DNA of 64,000 nt from NCBI RefSeq assembly GCF_019083805.1, contig NZ_JAHRDV010000005.1, positions 124,001 to 188,000 on the forward strand, in the 5' to 3' direction. Shown here in pieces: positions 47,504-56,563 of this stretch. The notes below the pieces were generated by a model. The model worked only from the letters and a program-made list of their open reading frames with translations. It did not search any database and was not told the origin of the DNA. The DNA is from Acetobacter estunensis (lineage in GTDB: Bacteria > Pseudomonadota > Alphaproteobacteria > Acetobacterales > Acetobacteraceae). The position numbers were made by a program, and so were the translations under genes. How positions within the stretch are numbered: the first letter of the stretch is position 1; every line of letters begins with the position of its first letter.

Positions 47504-50500
47504 ATGAACGCGATTGTCGTCACCGCTCTGAAGCGGCCGTACACCTTTATCGTCCTTTCAATTCTTATCGTGATACTCGGCGTTCTTTCGGTACGAAAAA
47601 CACCGACCGACGTGTTCCCAAACATCCGGATACCGGCCATTGCAGTTGTGTGGAGCTATTCGGGCATGCTGCCCGAGGAGTTTGCCGGACGTATCATGTA
47701 CAACTTCGAGCAGGGGGTGACCTCCACCGTCGAAGGCATCGAACACATGGAGGCAGACTCCTATTACGGGCGTGGAATTGTAAAAATATATTTCCAGCCT
47801 GGCACCGACATCGGTGCGGCAGAAGCGGATGTGACCGCCATCTCGCAGACGGTCATCCAGCAGTTACCTGAACATATCGCCGCGCCGATGATCATGCGGC
47901 TCGAAGCGTCGTCGGTTCCCGTCATCACGCTCAAACTCACATCCGATACCATGACGCCGTCCGATCTGTTCAAGCTGGCGTTTATTCGGTTGCGTTCCCT
48001 TCTCGTGACAGTGCCCGGTGCCGTCGTGCCGCAACCTTACGGTGGCATGGACAACTTCGTGATGATCGCCCTGAATCAGATGCAGCTTCAGGCGCATCAT
48101 CTCTCGGCCATGGACGTGCAGAACGCGTTGGATCGCCAGAACGTGGTTCGACCGGCAGGTGACCAGAAGATCGGCCCGACCGACTGGATGGTGCAGACCA
48201 ACGCCGCTCCCCGCACGCTCGAAGACATTGCGGCCATTCCCATCACGCGGTCGGGCAATGCGGTCGTCTATATTCGTGATGTCGCCAATGTGTATCGCGG
48301 TGGCCACCCCCAGACGAACAGCGTGCTCGTGAAGGGACGTCAGTCCGTCATCATGGTGGTCATGAAAAGCGGTGAAGCGTCTACGCTCGATGTGGTGAAT
48401 GGCGTGAAGAACCTGATGCCGCGCCTTCAGGCCGTGCTGCCGGCAAGCGCGAAACTGAGTGTACTCAGCGATGCATCTGGATTTGTTGTCGATTCCATCG
48501 AAGATGTTCTACGCGAGATGGTGACGGCGGCCATCCTCACAGGGCTCGTTGTTCTGCTTTTTCTCGGGTCGTGGCGCTCTACCGTCATCATCGCGACGTC
48601 CATTCCTCTCGCCATCCTGTGTTCCATCGTGGGGCTTAGTTGGGCCGGTCAGACCATCAACGTGATGACACTGGGTGGTCTGGCTCTGGCCGTCGGTATT
48701 CTTGTCGATGACGCCACGGTGATGATCGAAAACATCGACACACATCTGGAGATGGGAAAGGGACTGGAGGAGGCCATCATCGATGCCGCCAACCAGATCG
48801 TCATCCCGACTTTCGTGTCCACGACCTGCATATGCATCGTCTGGCTGCCTCTCTTCGCCCTTGATGGCGTGGCCGGATGGCTGTTCATGCCGATGGCCGA
48901 GGCCATCATCTTTGCGATGGTGGCGTCGTTCATTCTCTCCCGCACACTCGTGCCGACCATGGCGAAGTTCCTTTTCGCTGGTCATGTGCAGGTCGGGGCG
49001 CACGGACAGGAGCATGAAGCACTTCCTCACGGACATAATGCTTTCACACGCTTCCAGAAGGGATTCGAACGTAAGTTCACGACATTTCGTGAAAATTACA
49101 GAACTCTTCTCTTGCGTTTGATCGAAAGACGCGGCCGGTTCGTCGGCCTGTTTCTCGGCGTGTCGATCCTCTCGTGCGGCCTGTATGGGGTGGTGGGACG
49201 TGACTTCTTTCCCGAGATCAAATCCGATCAGTTGCAGATGCACATGCGCGCGCCTCTGGGCAGCCGCATTGAAGTGGCCGGACGTATCGCCACTCTTGTG
49301 AGTGACCGGATCGGGCAGCTTCTGCCGGGCAAGGTAAGAGATGTCGTCAGCAACTGCGGACTTCCCGAGGGGCCTCACAATCAGGCGTTCATTCCCACGC
49401 CCACGCTCGGTGCTCAGGATTGCGATCTGACAATTTCGCTCACGGACGAGGCATCACCGGTATGGGATTATCGCGCGGTCCTTCGTCGTGGCCTGTCCGC
49501 CAGTTTTCCCGGAACGGTGTTCACGTTCCAGCCTGCGGATCTGACAGCCAAGATCCTCAATTTCGGCTCACCCTCCCCGCTGGATGTCAAGGTGACCGGT
49601 CCCGACCTGCAGGCGGGATATGACTACGCTGTGCAGTTGGCCGGTCGTTTCCGAAAGATATCGGGAGCTGCTGATATTTCCCTCCAGCAGACGATGCGTA
49701 CACCAACTCTTTTCGTGGAGGGAGACCGTACCTTTGAGCAGGCCACGGGCATTGAGGAAGGAAGTCTGGCGGATAATGAGTTGATGACTCTTTCCGGCAG
49801 TTCTCAGGTGGATCCGCAATACTGGTTCGATCCAAAGATGGGTGTCACGTTCACGTTGAATACGTATGTCTCGCAGGATCAGCTCACACACTACAATGAT
49901 CTTCTGACCATCCCTGTGGACAAGGGAGACGGGGATCCTTCAGGCAAGGGCATGCAGCTTCTGGGCGCCATGAGCCGGATCCGAGCCATCGGTACACCCG
50001 GAGAAGTCTCGCACTACAATTCCATGCCAGCCTTTGACATCTATGTTTCGGCCGAAGGACGGGACTTGGGCAGTGTGTTCAAGGATGTTCAGGCAGCCGT
50101 AGATTCCATGCGGGGAAGTGTGCCACGTGGTGCGGCTGTGGATATCGAAGGACAGGCTGCAACCATGAGCACAGCGTATGCCGAACTCGTGGGCGGACTC
50201 GTGTTCTCGATTGTCCTGATCTATCTGCTGATCGTTGTAAATTTCCAATCATGGCTGGATCCTTTCATTATCATCTCCGCGCTTCCCGGAGCGCTGGCGG
50301 GGATTGCGTGGAGCCTGTTCCTGACACGCACGCACCTCTCCGTTCCGGCATTGACTGGAGCCATCATGTGCATGGGAACAGCCACGGCCAATTCCATCCT
50401 CGTGGTGTCCTATGCCCGAGAACGGCTCGAGGAACATGGAGAGCCGCTGCGTGCTGCGCTGGAGGCTGGTTATGGCCGCATTCGTCCCGTGATCATGACC

Positions 50501-50677
50501 GCCAGCGCGATGATTGTCGGCATGGTTCCGATGGCGATCAGCAATTCGCAGAATGCTCCGCTTGGCAAAGCCGTAATCGGGGGACTGATTGTTGCGACGA
50601 TCTCGACTCTTCTTTTTGTTCCCTGCGTCTATGCCATTCTTTATGGACGCAAGACCCTTCGCAAGGAGACCGTGTAA
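47504..50677 (+). CDS. RND efflux pump inner-membrane protein
   Basis: 1057-residue resistance-nodulation-division exporter of the HAE/AcrB group, driven by protons. It has the hydrophobic first helix (IVLSILIVILGVLSV), a proton-relay Asp-Asp in LAVGILVDDATVMIEN near 405, and the second-half GAIMCMGTATANSILVV region. It starts at ATG 47504 with AAGGA 5 bases upstream. The permease is first in the operon, ahead of its adaptor and outer-membrane channel, an order seen in some acetic acid bacterial pumps. The substrate is unknown. Confidence 0.94.
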   Translation: MNAIVVTALKRPYTFIVLSILIVILGVLSVRKTPTDVFPNIRIPAIAVVWSYSGMLPEEFAGRIMYNFEQGVTSTVEGIEHMEADSYYGRGIVKIYFQPGTDIGAAEADVTAISQTVIQQLPEHIAAPMIMRLEASSVPVITLKLTSDTMTPSDLFKLAFIRLRSLLVTVPGAVVPQPYGGMDNFVMIALNQMQLQAHHLSAMDVQNALDRQNVVRPAGDQKIGPTDWMVQTNAAPRTLEDIAAIPITRSGNAVVYIRDVANVYRGGHPQTNSVLVKGRQSVIMVVMKSGEASTLDVVNGVKNLMPRLQAVLPASAKLSVLSDASGFVVDSIEDVLREMVTAAILTGLVVLLFLGSWRSTVIIATSIPLAILCSIVGLSWAGQTINVMTLGGLALAVGILVDDATVMIENIDTHLEMGKGLEEAIIDAANQIVIPTFVSTTCICIVWLPLFALDGVAGWLFMPMAEAIIFAMVASFILSRTLVPTMAKFLFAGHVQVGAHGQEHEALPHGHNAFTRFQKGFERKFTTFRENYRTLLLRLIERRGRFVGLFLGVSILSCGLYGVVGRDFFPEIKSDQLQMHMRAPLGSRIEVAGRIATLVSDRIGQLLPGKVRDVVSNCGLPEGPHNQAFIPTPTLGAQDCDLTISLTDEASPVWDYRAVLRRGLSASFPGTVFTFQPADLTAKILNFGSPSPLDVKVTGPDLQAGYDYAVQLAGRFRKISGAADISLQQTMRTPTLFVEGDRTFEQATGIEEGSLADNELMTLSGSSQVDPQYWFDPKMGVTFTLNTYVSQDQLTHYNDLLTIPVDKGDGDPSGKGMQLLGAMSRIRAIGTPGEVSHYNSMPAFDIYVSAEGRDLGSVFKDVQAAVDSMRGSVPRGAAVDIEGQAATMSTAYAELVGGLVFSIVLIYLLIVVNFQSWLDPFIIISALPGALAGIAWSLFLTRTHLSVPALTGAIMCMGTATANSILVVSYARERLEEHGEPLRAALEAGYGRIRPVIMTASAMIVGMVPMAISNSQNAPLGKAVIGGLIVATISTLLFVPCVYAILYGRKTLRKETV

Positions 50678-51861
50678 TGGCCCGCTCGTTCCGTCAGCAT
50701 GCGGCAATGTCCGTGTGTGGTCTCGCTCTCGTGGTGGCGTGCGGATATGTCGTGGTGGAGCGTCTGCACGCATCCCACGAAGTCAGGACGACAACGGCTT
50801 ACAACGCCGTTCCAGATGTGGAGGTCGTGACACCCGAACCGGGCGCCAAGACGCTTGCCATCACGCTGCCGGGCACCATCGATGCCTGGTATCAGGCCCC
50901 GATTTACCCACAGGCCTCCGGATATGTGAAGATGTGGTATAAGGACTTCGGTGCCGATGTGAAAGCTGGAGACACATTAGCTGAGATCAATGCACCGGGT
51001 CTTGACGCGCAATACGCACAGGCTCGTGCCGATCTCGATGCACAGGCAGCGAAGTACAATCTCGCGGTCGTAAGCGCCGGGCGCTGGCACGCCATGGCGA
51101 AATCGCAGGCGGTTTCGGGGCAGTCCGTTTCGGTTGCGGACGCAAACCGCAAATCGGGCTATGCGGAGATGGAAGCCTCCCAGCATAATCTCGATCGTTT
51201 TTCCGCATTGGAAAAATTCAAGACGATTGTTGCACCTTTCGATGGAATTGTGACCTCGCGTGACATCAACGTGGGCGACTATGTCAGTGTGGGCGGGGGA
51301 GAACACAAGGAGGGGGGTGAGGCGAGCCAGATGTTCGTCGTGGCCGACATGCACAGAATGCGTTTGTTCGTTTCTGTACCGGAGGTTTTTTCTTACATGC
51401 TCAAGCCCGGACTGACCGCCACGGTGTCCGTGCCCCAGTTTTCCGATCGTACGTTCGAGGCCAAGTTTCTGACCGTGGCGAAAGGATACGATCCAAACAC
51501 GCGGACAGCCGTGACGGAATTCACTATAGAAAATCCGGATCACCTGCTCTGGCCGGGAACATTCGCGTCCGTGCATCTGAAAGCCCCGGCAGAAGGGAAT
51601 ATGTGGCGCATTCCCACGGCGACGCTGGTGTTTCAGGAAGAGGGTATGCAGGTGGCAGTCGTGGGGGCGGATAATCATGCGCATTTCCGCTCCATCACGG
51701 TGGGGCGCATGGCGGACACCCATACCGATGTGATCTCGGGGCTTCAGCCCTCGGATCGGATCATACGCAATCCACCAGCCGATCTTCTGGAAGGGCAGGA
51801 AGTGCGGGTGGTCGTGCCGGAGAAGGGTTATGGGCATGCGGATGAGGAGATCGATGGATGA
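50677..51861 (+). CDS. RND periplasmic adaptor (membrane-fusion protein)
   Basis: 394 residues starting in a one-base TAATG overlap with the permease stop. An N-terminal membrane anchor (residues 8-28) precedes the HlyD/AcrA layout: lipoyl half (APIYPQASGYVKMWYKDFGADVKAGDTLAEI near 75), a short helical hairpin (about 105-175), second lipoyl half (TIVAPFDGIVTSRDINVGDYV near 188) and a beta-barrel domain. It joins the permease to the outer-membrane factor. Confidence 0.92.
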   Translation: MARSFRQHAAMSVCGLALVVACGYVVVERLHASHEVRTTTAYNAVPDVEVVTPEPGAKTLAITLPGTIDAWYQAPIYPQASGYVKMWYKDFGADVKAGDTLAEINAPGLDAQYAQARADLDAQAAKYNLAVVSAGRWHAMAKSQAVSGQSVSVADANRKSGYAEMEASQHNLDRFSALEKFKTIVAPFDGIVTSRDINVGDYVSVGGGEHKEGGEASQMFVVADMHRMRLFVSVPEVFSYMLKPGLTATVSVPQFSDRTFEAKFLTVAKGYDPNTRTAVTEFTIENPDHLLWPGTFASVHLKAPAEGNMWRIPTATLVFQEEGMQVAVVGADNHAHFRSITVGRMADTHTDVISGLQPSDRIIRNPPADLLEGQEVRVVVPEKGYGHADEEIDG

Positions 51862-53417
51862 AGATCTCTCTTCGTAATTCCGCCGGTGTGTGCGCGGCAC
51901 TTGCGCTGTCCGGCTGCGATCTTGCGCCGCGGTATGAAGCCCCACATTTCGTGGTGCCTGAGAATTGGACGGGGCAGGCGCCTTTCGCGCAGGCTACACC
52001 GGCGGATGCACAGCTTCCCACAGACTGGTGGCATCTGTTCGGTGATCCGGTGCTGGACGGGCTTGAAGCCCGCGCGATCGACCAGAATGCGGACCTTCAG
52101 GCCGCGGCGGAACGGTTTGTGCAGGCCCGTGCATTGGTCATGCGAGCCCGTGCCGATTTGCTTCCGCATGTGGGTCTGGCTTTTGGCGCCTCCGACAACA
52201 AGCAGTCTGCAGATGCCTTGTTTCGCTACAAGGGGGCGACCACGCAGACGGATGAGTTCTATGGCGGTTTGGTGTCATGGGAGCCAGACTTGTGGTCTGA
52301 GATTCGCAATCAGGTCCGGATGAGCAAATACGCTGCCCAGCAGAAGGCGGCCGAGTTCGCGGGCGCGCGGCTCAGTCTGGAGGCGGAAGTGGCCAGCGAC
52401 TATATCGCGCTGCGTGGTTATGATGCGCAGGATGCGATTTATCGCCAATCCATCGCTTATTATCAGAAGGCCGTGGATATGACGCGCACGCAGCTTGAAA
52501 ACCAAGCCGCTCCCCGCCTTGACCTCGCGCGTGCAGAGAACCGTCTTTACGTGGCCCAAGCGGCCGAACTGGATGTTCGTGCCCAGCGGGAGGTCGCCGA
52601 GCACGCCATTGCGGTGCTCACCAACACGGCGCCGGAAAGTTTTCATATTGACCCGGCGCAGAACTTCTCTCTCCGTCAGTTGGAGGTTCCGACAGGCGTG
52701 CCATCTGAACTTCTACAGCGTCGTCCAGATATTGCGGCGGCTGAGCGTGTAATGGCTCAGGCCAACCGCTCCATCGGCGTGGCGCGAGCGGCATTCTATC
52801 CGCACATCTCTCTTCATGCGGATGGCGGCTTTCATGCCAATGGCTTCGATCTTGCAAAACTGGCGAACAGCGCATGGAGTTACGGAGCAACGGCGTCGAT
52901 GCCAATCTTCGAAGGCGGCTTGAGACGGGCGGCGTTGCAATATTCCTGGGCGGCCTATCGGGAGACACGCGATGATTATCGGTCAACCGTTTTGGCTGGA
53001 TTTCGGGAAGTTGAAGATGAACAGTCCCGTATGCACCTCTTTCGTGAGGAGGACATGCGACTAAAGGCCGCTGTCCACACAGCTATGGATATGCAGGATA
53101 TGACCATGACGCTCTACAAGGGCGGTCTCTCGAACTACCTCGACTCTATCGTGGCGCAGGAGGCTGCCCTCGATGCACGGATTGCGGAAGTTCAGGTGGC
53201 GGTACGGTCCGTTCAGGCGTCAGTCGGGTTGATTCGTGCTCTGGGTGGCGGGTGGAATGATAAGGTACTGCCGTCACCTGATGACACCATGACATTCGAT
53301 GTTTTTCAGTATGACCATTTGCATCATCCAGAACCGGCTGGTGGGATTTCATCTGTGTCACCACAGAAATTCGAAAACCTTGTGACAGGAGAACAAGGTG
53401 TTTCCGCTGTGCGGTGA
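51858..53417 (+). CDS. NodT-family outer-membrane efflux lipoprotein
   Basis: 519 residues starting in an ATGA overlap with the adaptor. The signal peptide ends in ALSGC (lipid-anchored), followed by DLAPRYEAP typical of NodT/OprM. Paired TolC-type helical repeats (ARADLLPHVGLAFGASDNKQ near 95; ARAAFYPHISLHADGGF near 305, and RRPDIAAAERV) make the trimeric channel. The C-terminal 60 residues, after ALGGGWN, are an extension without helices. It completes the tripartite pump. Confidence 0.93.
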   Translation: MKISLRNSAGVCAALALSGCDLAPRYEAPHFVVPENWTGQAPFAQATPADAQLPTDWWHLFGDPVLDGLEARAIDQNADLQAAAERFVQARALVMRARADLLPHVGLAFGASDNKQSADALFRYKGATTQTDEFYGGLVSWEPDLWSEIRNQVRMSKYAAQQKAAEFAGARLSLEAEVASDYIALRGYDAQDAIYRQSIAYYQKAVDMTRTQLENQAAPRLDLARAENRLYVAQAAELDVRAQREVAEHAIAVLTNTAPESFHIDPAQNFSLRQLEVPTGVPSELLQRRPDIAAAERVMAQANRSIGVARAAFYPHISLHADGGFHANGFDLAKLANSAWSYGATASMPIFEGGLRRAALQYSWAAYRETRDDYRSTVLAGFREVEDEQSRMHLFREEDMRLKAAVHTAMDMQDMTMTLYKGGLSNYLDSIVAQEAALDARIAEVQVAVRSVQASVGLIRALGGGWNDKVLPSPDDTMTFDVFQYDHLHHPEPAGGISSVSPQKFENLVTGEQGVSAVR

Positions 53418-53461
53418 AGCCTGTTTTTGGAAAAGGGTTTGTGGAACGGTGATGGATCTAT

Positions 53462-54541
53462 TTAGTCTGTCACCGTGCTCTCCTCGCGGATGAGAGCCTC
53501 GATCCGTCTACGGATATGGATGGCTTCGGCATCGCTTGTGAAGTTGGGTTCGTGACGCCCGTCAGCGGTGGAAAGATGCGGTTCGATGGCATCGAGGATG
53601 CGGAGATCTTCGGCAATCACCGAAAAGTTTCGTTCGGAATAGAGATCCGAGAGTTCATCGCTGTCAGTGGAAAAATCACGCAGGATGGCAAAGTGATAGT
53701 GCGTGCTTGTGTCGGTTTCCGGTGTGATGCCGTGAAGGAACTCCAGTCGACCCATTGTCTGTCCGGGTTGTCCCTCCTGATTGCAGGAAATGATTTCCGA
53801 TCCTGCCGCGACCACAAGGGAAACGCCGAACAATTCGGCGCGACTCTGCATGCTCGTAATGGGACCGATGTTTGGAAAGAGCGCTGCTAGATCGGGGGAT
53901 GTCGGATGCTTTTTGGCGGGATGCTGAAAGGAGATCCGGTTTTGTTCTTCGATGATGGAGCAGGCTTTGGTGGGGCCGTTTTCGATGTCGCGCGTGCCGA
54001 GTGTCTCGGGGTGCGTAAAACTGATGTGCGATTGATCGAACAGGTTTTCGAGCACGATTTGTGATCGGGCGCGCACATGGCATGTGCCCATTCCAAACAG
54101 AATTTTCCTGTCCTCGGTCGCGAACAGGGGGCTTGTGTCTGGAAGGCGGCTCATATCCGCCGGTTCTTCTGGAGCGGCCCAGATCCACACAAAAGGCGCC
54201 TGCTCGACGACGGGGAAGGGTGTCAGGTCCATTCCTTTGGGAATGTGTGTTTGAAACGGCAGGCTTACACAATGTCCCTGTGGGTCGAATGTCGCGCCGT
54301 GATAAGGGCAGATCAGTCGGTCGACTTTCTGGTCATCGGCGCAGAGCGGCATCTGACGATGAGGGCATAGGGCTGTAAGGGCTTTAACGTCTCCGTTGCG
54401 AGTGCGCAGGAGCAGAAGATCCCGACCGAAAATCTTGCGGCGCAGCGGAGTCGCGGTGATCTCTTCGCTCCACCCGGCGATGTACCATTGGCGTCGTGGA
54501 TAGGGCTGAGAAACGGACGAAAAAGGATAAAGCGGCGTCAT
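53462..54541 (-). CDS. Rieske non-haem iron oxygenase
   Basis: 359 residues. The Rieske 2Fe-2S site is CPHR (C59, H61) and CPYHG (C78, H81). The mononuclear-iron motif is N166-x2-D169-x2-H172-x4-H177 in ENLFDQSHISFTH. This is the vanillate O-demethylase/phthalate oxygenase-like group that hydroxylates or demethylates aromatic or other ring compounds. No ferredoxin reductase is adjacent, so electrons must come from elsewhere. It converges on the RND operon. Confidence 0.9.
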   Translation of the reverse strand: MTPLYPFSSVSQPYPRRQWYIAGWSEEITATPLRRKIFGRDLLLLRTRNGDVKALTALCPHRQMPLCADDQKVDRLICPYHGATFDPQGHCVSLPFQTHIPKGMDLTPFPVVEQAPFVWIWAAPEEPADMSRLPDTSPLFATEDRKILFGMGTCHVRARSQIVLENLFDQSHISFTHPETLGTRDIENGPTKACSIIEEQNRISFQHPAKKHPTSPDLAALFPNIGPITSMQSRAELFGVSLVVAAGSEIISCNQEGQPGQTMGRLEFLHGITPETDTSTHYHFAILRDFSTDSDELSDLYSERNFSVIAEDLRILDAIEPHLSTADGRHEPNFTSDAEAIHIRRRIEALIREESTVTD

Positions 54542-54698
54542 GGACAGAATGCGTCTCCCGAGGACGGTTTCGGGATGCCGCAGTTGGATAAATGAAATGT
54601 AAGCGCAAAGAGGATTTCGGGTTGAATTTAAGTTTCGAGCGAAATTGCAATGTTTCGTGACATTTAAGGAGTCGTCGTCAATTCCGAACTGTTTTTAC

Positions 54699-54735
54699 AA
54701 AAGAAAAAGGGTGGGAGCCTGAAGCCCCCACCCTT
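54699..54735 (-). terminator. Rho-independent terminator of the porin gene
   Basis: Stem AAGGGTGGG/CCCACCCTT (54707-54715 with 54727-54735), with GC/GC extending it. On the minus strand it is followed by a TTTTTCTTTT run (complement of 54699-54708). It lies 29 bases after the porin stop. Confidence 0.85.
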
Positions 54736-54764
54736 CGATAATCCACGGATAGTTTGACGTGTCT

Positions 54765-56423
54765 TCAGAAAGCGGCCTGTACGCGAGCGGCAAGGGAGTT
54801 GCCGTGACGCGCGATGGTCAGAGACGTATGGGCGTCCGTGAAGTGGTTGAAATCGACCATCACGCGGAAGTGGCGGTTGGGATACCAGTTCAGGCCACCC
54901 GACCAGACCTGCTGGCGTCCACCACGAATGCCATCGGCCGAGTTGACGCGGCTGTTGAGGTCCGCCTCGCTGTAGCGACCGGAGATTTCCAGCGCACCCC
55001 AGGTTCCATGAGCTGGGTTGAACTCCTGTGATTCCGGAACACCCGGAGCTGCGAAGGCACCTTCCTTGATGTTGTAGGCGCGGGCCTTGCCGAAGAGCGT
55101 GTAGTTGGCCGCGACATACCAACCGTCGAAGTTGAGCGAATGCATGGCCTGCCCGCCCAATGTATCGTGACCGCGTGTTACGCCGACATGGTAGTACTCA
55201 CCCTTGAGCACGAACCGTTTCCAGCGCATTGCGAACTCAGGACCAGCCGCCCAGACCTGGGCCACGTTCGTGATGGTCCCGGTGCTGAGTAGGCTGGATT
55301 CCCCGAGATTGACTTCGGGGCGCTGGCTCAGACTGAACGAACGACCATGGGTGCCATTGCTCGGCTTGAAGGCCGAAATGGCGGAAATGCCCAAGTGGAC
55401 ATCCCAGTCCTTGGTGGCCACCGGACGACCGGCCGCGCGGACCAGTCCGCCCGTCTGGCTGTCGTTGATGTTGCCATCGCCGCCATAGTAACCGCTGGCG
55501 TTACGACCGCCGAACTGCTGACCGGTGAAGTAGGCGCCAACCCACCAGCGCTTTTCGTAATGCATGCCGCCGATCGAGAAGCGGGCGTCACCGGCTGCGA
55601 TGCTTCGCACCATGTCGGTGATACCCGGACGTTCCATCATTTCGAAGTCGTTGGAGCTCTCGGCGTCTTCTTCCGTCACGCGCGGCTGGAAGTAACCGAC
55701 GGTCAGGATGGTGTTGCGCAGTCCGGCGTAGTTCAGGTTGCCTTCATAGAGGCCAACGGTGCCGTCGTTGTTGCCCGCACCGAAGTCTGGCGTGACGTTG
55801 GCTACCCAGTCCTTGTAGCGGAAGGTCATCGGCACACGCAGACGACGGGCGTTGGAGGTGAAGGAGTTGAACTTCTGGCTGGATTTAGCCTGAGTGCCGG
55901 CGCCGCTCACACCCATGAAGCCACCGAAGTCTTCATGGAAGGCAAGACCGATGGAGAAGGCGTATTTGCCATCTTCGGACTGGATGGTCGGGCGACCGCC
56001 GGGGAAGCCGATCTTCATGCCACCGACCTGCACCACTTCGGTGTCGGCGGACGCGCGTTTGAAGTCTTCCCACGAACTGACGATGCCGCGATCCGATACG
56101 GGACGACCATCGCCGGAGGCGTGGTAGGAAACCTTGGCGGGCTGGTTGAAGGCGATGCCGGGCTCAGGCGCGCCGTTGTAGTTGGGGGCCGTGTGGCTGG
56201 CCGCGACGTGACGCCCATGAGCGGTCTTGGCCGCTGAGGGAGCCTGCGTGCGCAGTTCGGAGCGCATCACCGACATCTCGCGGCGCATCTCGGCCATTTC
56301 ACGACGAAGGGCTGCAACTTCCGCGCTGTCGGACGTTGTAGCGTTGGCGGGGTGAACCATGACGGCTGAGGCGCCGCTCAGCATGGTCAGGGCAAGCAGA
56401 ACAGAACGGGGGGACAGGGTCAT
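54765..56423 (-). CDS. OprO/OprP-type outer-membrane porin
   Basis: 552 residues. A signal peptide (1-28, PANA) is followed by a coiled-coil stretch (about 33-58, Glu/Arg/Met-rich), a linker, and a 16-strand barrel-like C-terminal part (GMKIGFPGGRPTIQSEDGKYAFSIGL near 134 to a final aromatic F), as in the phosphate/polyphosphate-porin family. Acetic acid bacteria often carry several such porins and the substrate is not certain. A Pho-box-like repeat lies 73-101 bases upstream. Confidence 0.9.
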   Translation of the reverse strand: MTLSPRSVLLALTMLSGASAVMVHPANATTSDSAEVAALRREMAEMRREMSVMRSELRTQAPSAAKTAHGRHVAASHTAPNYNGAPEPGIAFNQPAKVSYHASGDGRPVSDRGIVSSWEDFKRASADTEVVQVGGMKIGFPGGRPTIQSEDGKYAFSIGLAFHEDFGGFMGVSGAGTQAKSSQKFNSFTSNARRLRVPMTFRYKDWVANVTPDFGAGNNDGTVGLYEGNLNYAGLRNTILTVGYFQPRVTEEDAESSNDFEMMERPGITDMVRSIAAGDARFSIGGMHYEKRWWVGAYFTGQQFGGRNASGYYGGDGNINDSQTGGLVRAAGRPVATKDWDVHLGISAISAFKPSNGTHGRSFSLSQRPEVNLGESSLLSTGTITNVAQVWAAGPEFAMRWKRFVLKGEYYHVGVTRGHDTLGGQAMHSLNFDGWYVAANYTLFGKARAYNIKEGAFAAPGVPESQEFNPAHGTWGALEISGRYSEADLNSRVNSADGIRGGRQQVWSGGLNWYPNRHFRVMVDFNHFTDAHTSLTIARHGNSLAARVQAAF

Positions 56424-56495
56424 CTCTCTCGCTATCCGGCGCAGTGGGATGACCGGGTGGTAATCTTTCTCCTCACGTAACGGGGTGAAGGCTCG

Positions 56496-56524
56496 GTGAC
56501 ATTAATATTGCAGTTCTGTTGCAG
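56496..56524 (-). promoter_or_regulatory. Pho-box-like direct repeats upstream of the porin gene
   Basis: Reading the minus strand: CTGCAAC-AGAA-CTGCAAT-ATTA-ATGTCAC, three 7-base units spaced 11 bases apart, the layout of PhoB sites (CTGTCAT with 4-base spacers). Units match the consensus at 4, 5 and 5 of 7 positions, so this is a candidate only. Its position upstream of a phosphate-porin-family gene raises the odds. Direct repeats are seen; binding is inferred. Confidence 0.35.
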
Positions 56525-56563
56525 TGTGCCTTTTGTGCACGGGGTGTGAAAAAACGTGCGCCA

